Below are positions 60,507 through 64,000 of a stretch of DNA of 64,000 nucleotides, piece by piece. Origin of the DNA: Azonexaceae bacterium (GTDB lineage: Bacteria > Pseudomonadota > Gammaproteobacteria > Burkholderiales > Rhodocyclaceae). The notes under the pieces were generated by a model. That model searched no databases. It was not told the DNA's origin and worked only from the letters and a program-made list of their open reading frames with translations. The number at the start of each line of letters is the position of its first letter. The first letter of the stretch is position 1. The translations under genes were made by a program, and so were the position numbers. The stretch spans positions 1 through 64,000 of the forward strand of contig SSSZ01000060.1 of assembly GCA_009469675.1 (NCBI GenBank), given 5' to 3'.

Positions 60507-62535
60507 GCCGCGCTGCGGCCGCCCCGTCCCGGGAACTGTCCACCACCCAGCTTGGGGGAAAGCCGGCGAGCCGGGGGGTAAAGTCCGGTTTGCCGAACCA
60601 GTAGCCCTGCAGGGCATCGACCCCCAGACCCCAAAGCCGGGCCGCCTGCTGCGGCGTCTCGACACCTTCGGCGACGACCCGCAGCCCAAAACGGCGGGCG
60701 ATGAGAAGCGCCCCCTCGATGATGCCAGCGCCCTGGCGTTCCAGTTCGTTGACGAAGGCGCGGTCGATTTTTATCGCATCCAGAGGAAACTCCTGGAGCC
60801 GCGAGAGGCTGGAGTAACCCGTGCCGAAATCGTCGAGATGGATGGCGATGCCGCGATCGTGCAGTTCGGACAGGGCGTCGAAGGCGAGGGCCGTATTCTC
60901 GGCGGCGAACACCGATTCGGTGACTTCGAGGTGCAGGCGGTGAGGCGGCAGGCCGGCGGCGGCCAGGGCCGCTGCCACCATCGCGACGAATCCCGGCGCC
61001 AACAGCTGGCGCACCGAAACGTTCACCGCCACGGCGGGCTTGTCTCCCCCCCAGGCGGCCGCGTCGCGGCAGGCCTGCGCCATGACCCAGGCCCCGATTT
61101 CGACGATGCGGTCCGATTCCTCGGCGATGGCGACGAACTCACCGGGAGCGACCTCGCCGAGGCCCGGGCTGGACCAGCGCAGAAGCGCTTCCAGGGCCGT
61201 CAGGCAGCCGCTGCGGCTGTCCACGACGGGCTGATAAGCCAGGCGGAATTCGCCCAGGGCGACGGCCTGGCGCAGGCCTAGGCCGATATCGAGACGGCGT
61301 TTGTGGATTTCCGACAGGCGCCGATGGTAGTGGCAGACCATGCCGCGGCCGGAACGCTTGGCCTGCGCCACAGCCAGGTCGGCGGCGCGGATCAGGGCGG
61401 GCGCCGTATCGACGCCCTGACCCGGCGTGGCGATGCCAATGCTGACCCCGACCACCAGCGGTTCGCCATGGACGACGATGGGCCGCGTCACGGCATCGTG
61501 AAAGCGGCCCGCCAGCCGGGCGAAATACCGGTCCTCGGCAGCGTCGTCCACCAGCACCACGAACTCGTCGCCGCCCCAGCGCCCGACGCTGCCTTCCCCT
61601 TCCAGGCAGTCGCGCAGCCGCCCGGCGACGGCCGCCAGGACGGCGTCTCCGGCCCCGTGGCCGAAGCCGTCGTTGATCTGCTTGAAGCGGTCGAGGTCGA
61701 GAAAGAGCACGGCCACACCGCCAGCCCCCGGGGTGGCGAGGCGGGCTTCCAGGCGTTCGACGAAACTGCGGCGATTCAACAGGCCGGTCAAGGCGTCCTG
61801 GGCGGCGAGTTGTTCCAGCGCCTGGGTGCGCTCGACGACCCGCCGCTCGAGGCCGACGTTGAGGTCTTCGATCACCGCGTTGCGCGTCACGAGTTGGGTG
61901 ACCAGGTCGGCGTTGTTCTCCTTGAGCCGGATGGCGTCGGCGAGCAAGGCATGGAGTCGCCGATGCTGAACCAGCATGGTGGCGTAAAAGGCGACGCCCA
62001 GACTGGCGAGCAGCCAGTGGGCGGAATCGAGGAGAATCAGCCGCAGGCATACGGGCAGCATGAGAAGGCTGAGATACACCCGGGCCGAACGGTCCAGGGG
62101 GGCGAGCAGCAGCGTCGCGCCGGCGGCCATGGCCGAAATGACGATGAGCAGAACGTAGCGCCCCTCGGTATCGAGGACCGGCAGGCCGAACCAGACGACG
62201 ACCATCCACAGGCTGACGGCGACCAGCATGCCGGCCTCGTAGCCCCGTTGCCAGCGCCGGCAGACGCCGGGGCCGGCGATCGACTCGGCCCCGTGGCGGC
62301 GCAGGAAAACCCCGAGGTAGGCGAAGCGCACGCCGCTGACAAGCACCACCGCCGCCAGCCAGAACGCCGCCCAGGCCTGCCCCTGCAGGCCGAGGACCAG
62401 GGCAATGCCGGCGGACGCCGCCAAATTGATGGCGAGGCCGGCCCGCAGGTTATTGTAGATGGCCTGTACCAGGCGCCAGACGCAACGGCGATCCGCCGAA
62501 CCGCCCATTTTGGGCGGATCGGTGCCGGGGATCAC
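60463..62535 (-). CDS. Membrane GGDEF-EAL protein
   Basis: 690 residues. Six or so membrane helices (about 30-200), a short coiled coil, GGDEF (about 235-400; RWGGDEF near 322) and EAL (about 410-660; EALLRW near 448; [10 protein letters not shown]). Both sites intact. Tail-to-tail 44-base overlap with def. Confidence 0.92.
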   Translation of the reverse strand: MIPGTDPPKMGGSADRRCVWRLVQAIYNNLRAGLAINLAASAGIALVLGLQGQAWAAFWLAAVVLVSGVRFAYLGVFLRRHGAESIAGPGVCRRWQRGYEAGMLVAVSLWMVVVWFGLPVLDTEGRYVLLIVISAMAAGATLLLAPLDRSARVYLSLLMLPVCLRLILLDSAHWLLASLGVAFYATMLVQHRRLHALLADAIRLKENNADLVTQLVTRNAVIEDLNVGLERRVVERTQALEQLAAQDALTGLLNRRSFVERLEARLATPGAGGVAVLFLDLDRFKQINDGFGHGAGDAVLAAVAGRLRDCLEGEGSVGRWGGDEFVVLVDDAAEDRYFARLAGRFHDAVTRPIVVHGEPLVVGVSIGIATPGQGVDTAPALIRAADLAVAQAKRSGRGMVCHYHRRLSEIHKRRLDIGLGLRQAVALGEFRLAYQPVVDSRSGCLTALEALLRWSSPGLGEVAPGEFVAIAEESDRIVEIGAWVMAQACRDAAAWGGDKPAVAVNVSVRQLLAPGFVAMVAAALAAAGLPPHRLHLEVTESVFAAENTALAFDALSELHDRGIAIHLDDFGTGYSSLSRLQEFPLDAIKIDRAFVNELERQGAGIIEGALLIARRFGLRVVAEGVETPQQAARLWGLGVDALQGYWFGKPDFTPRLAGFPPSWVVDSSRDGAAAARPSPRLPRDRETGLR

Positions 62536-62604
62536 CGGAATTCCCCGTTGGCAGGGCCGGAAGGCCGCCGCCAGTCAATAAGGATTTGCTTTATTATCAT
62601 GGAA

Positions 62605-62625
62605 TTAACCGCCCCTCGGGGCGTT
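62605..62625. terminator. Short GC hairpin between GGDEF-EAL and SGNH genes
   Basis: CGCCCC and GGGGCG form a six-bp stem followed by TTT on the plus strand; no plus-strand gene ends here. Weak. Confidence 0.3.
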
Positions 62626-62715
62626 TGCCCAGTGTAATCCGCCGGCCGGCCGCCGGTCTATGCCAAAAGACTATTCAGCAATCATTTCGGACGATTGGGC
62701 ATGCCGGAGAAACCC

Positions 62716-63354
62716 TCAGGCAAGGATGGCTGCCACCTTCTCGGCCAGGGCCGCCCCCAGGAGGGCATGCTGGCCGGCGTCGAGATGCACGCCGTCCACC
62801 GGGCTGGCCGGGGTGACTTCGCCGGCTGCGAAGAAAAAGCAGCCCAACTCGGCCGCCGTCTGGCCATAGGCCTCGGCGAGGCCGACGGCGCCGACTTCGC
62901 CCCCGGCGAACTTGGGAGCGATCGGCCCCCTGGGCGTTTCCAGCGGCGGCGGCGCGACGATCAGGACGGGCGGCACGGGCATGCCGGGTTCGATGGGGGC
63001 CTGGCGGATGGCCCCGACCAGGGCGGCGATACCCTGGGCCGAATGCCAGGCGTTGTGAGGGTGCATCGACTGGAAATCGTTGGTCCCGAGCATCAGGACG
63101 ACGAGGGCCAGGGGCGAATGGATTTCGATGCGCTGGGCCAGTCCGTCGAGGCCGCGGCGGCCCGGTTTGAACGGGTCGTCCCAGACGGTGCGCCGGCCGT
63201 TGAGGCAGTCCTCGATCACCCGCACCTGCCGCCCCTCGGCGTTGAGGCGGTTTTCCATGACGCCCGGCCAGCGCCGGTCGAATTCCAGGCGCTGCCGGGT
63301 GGCGGGAATGATGCCCCAGGAGAGCGAATCGGCATAAACCAGGATGTGCTGCAT
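62716..63354 (-). CDS. SGNH/GDSL-type esterase
   Basis: 212 residues. Block I is YADSLSWG (Ser10; the usual GDS Gly is Ala), block III GTNDF, block V DGVHLD with Asp and His. Arylesterase-like. No signal peptide. Confidence 0.88.
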   Translation of the reverse strand: MQHILVYADSLSWGIIPATRQRLEFDRRWPGVMENRLNAEGRQVRVIEDCLNGRRTVWDDPFKPGRRGLDGLAQRIEIHSPLALVVLMLGTNDFQSMHPHNAWHSAQGIAALVGAIRQAPIEPGMPVPPVLIVAPPPLETPRGPIAPKFAGGEVGAVGLAEAYGQTAAELGCFFFAAGEVTPASPVDGVHLDAGQHALLGAALAEKVAAILA

Positions 63355-63430
63355 GGGGACTCCTTCCTTTGCGGCGGCCCGGCGATTCTCGCCAAATCCC
63401 GCCGGCCCGGCAAGGGGCGCCGGACCGCGC

Positions 63431-64000
63431 CTAACGCATCAACAAGCCGTTGCTGCCGACGATGGCGATATCGACGTAGCGCGAGCCGAGGCGCTCCCGC
63501 CGGCCGAAGCTCACGGAAAAGCCGCCGGCATCGTAGGGTTTCATGCTTTCCAGGGCGGCCAGCAGTTTTTCCCGGGTCGGCTGCGGGCCGGCGCGGCGCA
63601 GGGCTTCGACCATGACCTTGGCGGCCAGGTAGCCTTCGAAGCGGGTATAGGTCATGCCGCCGGGGGGCAGAAACTCCTTGGGCAGGCTGTCGCTCTCCCG
63701 GGCCGCCGCTATGCCTCCCCGGCCGGGATGGGGAACGACCTGCGAAAAGGCGATGCCGGCCGATTCGCTCCCCAGGTCGGCCTGCAGGCGCCGGTGGCTG
63801 GTTTCGGAAAGGGCGAAGAGCTGGGGGCGCTGGCCGGTCCGGCGCAATTGCCGGACGAAAGCGGCGGTCGGGGCGTCGGTGCTGATCATCACCACGGCCT
63901 GGGGCTGCGCCGCGGCGATGGCCTTGACCGCGGCCCCGACCTCGCCGTTGTTCCGGTCGTAGGAAGCGGCGGCATGGATTTTGAGGCCGATTTTCTCCAG
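63431..64000 (-). CDS. LivK-type branched-chain amino-acid/amide-binding protein (partial)
   Basis: 190 residues of the C-terminal half, open to the window edge. AVVMISTDAPTAAFVRQLR, RFEGYLAAKVMVEAL and the tail GSNGLLMR match ABC periplasmic ligand-binding (Peripla_BP_6) proteins. Ligand unknown. Confidence 0.85.
   Translation of the reverse strand: MEKIGLKIHAAASYDRNNGEVGAAVKAIAAAQPQAVVMISTDAPTAAFVRQLRRTGQRPQLFALSETSHRRLQADLGSESAGIAFSQVVPHPGRGGIAAARESDSLPKEFLPPGGMTYTRFEGYLAAKVMVEALRRAGPQPTREKLLAALESMKPYDAGGFSVSFGRRERLGSRYVDIAIVGSNGLLMR

Overview
The window looks like a chromosomal segment of a high-GC betaproteobacterium, most likely from the Rhodocyclales (Dechloromonas/Azospira/Zoogloea-like). 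That placement is an inference. It rests on the gene order leuC - entericidin - leuD - leuB - asd - fimV - truA - trpF - trpB - trpA - accD - folC - SPOR - cvpA - purF - metZ, on dapA-bamC and tilS-accA being linked, and on the strong preference for G or C at third codon positions. Most of the window is housekeeping sequence; the accessory material sits at the left edge, at 27.4-31.9 kb, and in scattered small repeats.

Layout. 1-140: end of an IS630-type insertion sequence that has cut off the 3' end of a REC-HD-GYP response regulator (121-1101). That gene is translationally coupled to a large hybrid histidine kinase (1094-4798). 4.9-6.2 kb: RhlE-type RNA helicase. 6.2-24.7 kb: a long minus-strand biosynthetic array for methionine, purine, folate, fatty acid, tryptophan, leucine and aspartate-family pathways, with the polar-landmark protein FimV and the pseudouridine synthase TruA inside it. 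24.8-27.4 kb: an MFS transporter, a YdcH-like protein and aroC. 27.6-31.9 kb: an accessory island holding a 3-kb fragment of a metalloprotease/cadherin-repeat surface protein between two units bounded by inverted copies of the same short sequence. One of those units carries a REP-associated tyrosine transposase (RAYT). 31.9-34.3 kb: CBS protein, small HTH regulator, radical SAM protein and queD. 34.3-41.4 kb: a plus-strand run in which most genes overlap (solute-binding protein, GGDEF-EAL sensor, patatin, fructosamine kinase, macrodomain), facing a sirtuin. 41.4-45 kb: tRNA-Ser, a YccA/BAX-inhibitor-like protein, rlmD and a Met-rich lipoprotein under an extended -10 promoter with a perfect operator-like palindrome. 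45-50.5 kb: MBL hydrolase, bamC, dapA, tilS, accA and a DNA glycosylase. 50.7-57 kb: three HDOD proteins, an MBL hydrolase, an ABC-F ATPase and tRNA-Arg. 57-64 kb: small enzymes, peptide deformylase, a second GGDEF-EAL protein, an SGNH esterase and the end of a LivK-type binding protein.

Functional themes. Cyclic-di-GMP and HDOD signalling is dense: one HD-GYP protein, two GGDEF-EAL proteins, one degenerate EAL-HDOD protein and two HDOD-only proteins. The solute-binding protein joined to the membrane GGDEF-EAL enzyme, with no ABC permease or ATPase beside it, looks like a ligand-sensing pair. Sirtuin, macrodomain and fructosamine kinase lie together and could form an NAD-metabolite or glycation damage-control set (hypothesis).

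The most unusual structures are two repeat families. The first is a palindromic MITE-like repeat of about 102-104 bp, present three times. Its terminal 16 bp match the end of the IS630 element at 13 of 16 positions, and two of the copies abut stop codons. The second is a 15-16 bp sequence present four times as two inverted pairs that frame the RAYT gene and, with it, a truncated foreign gene.
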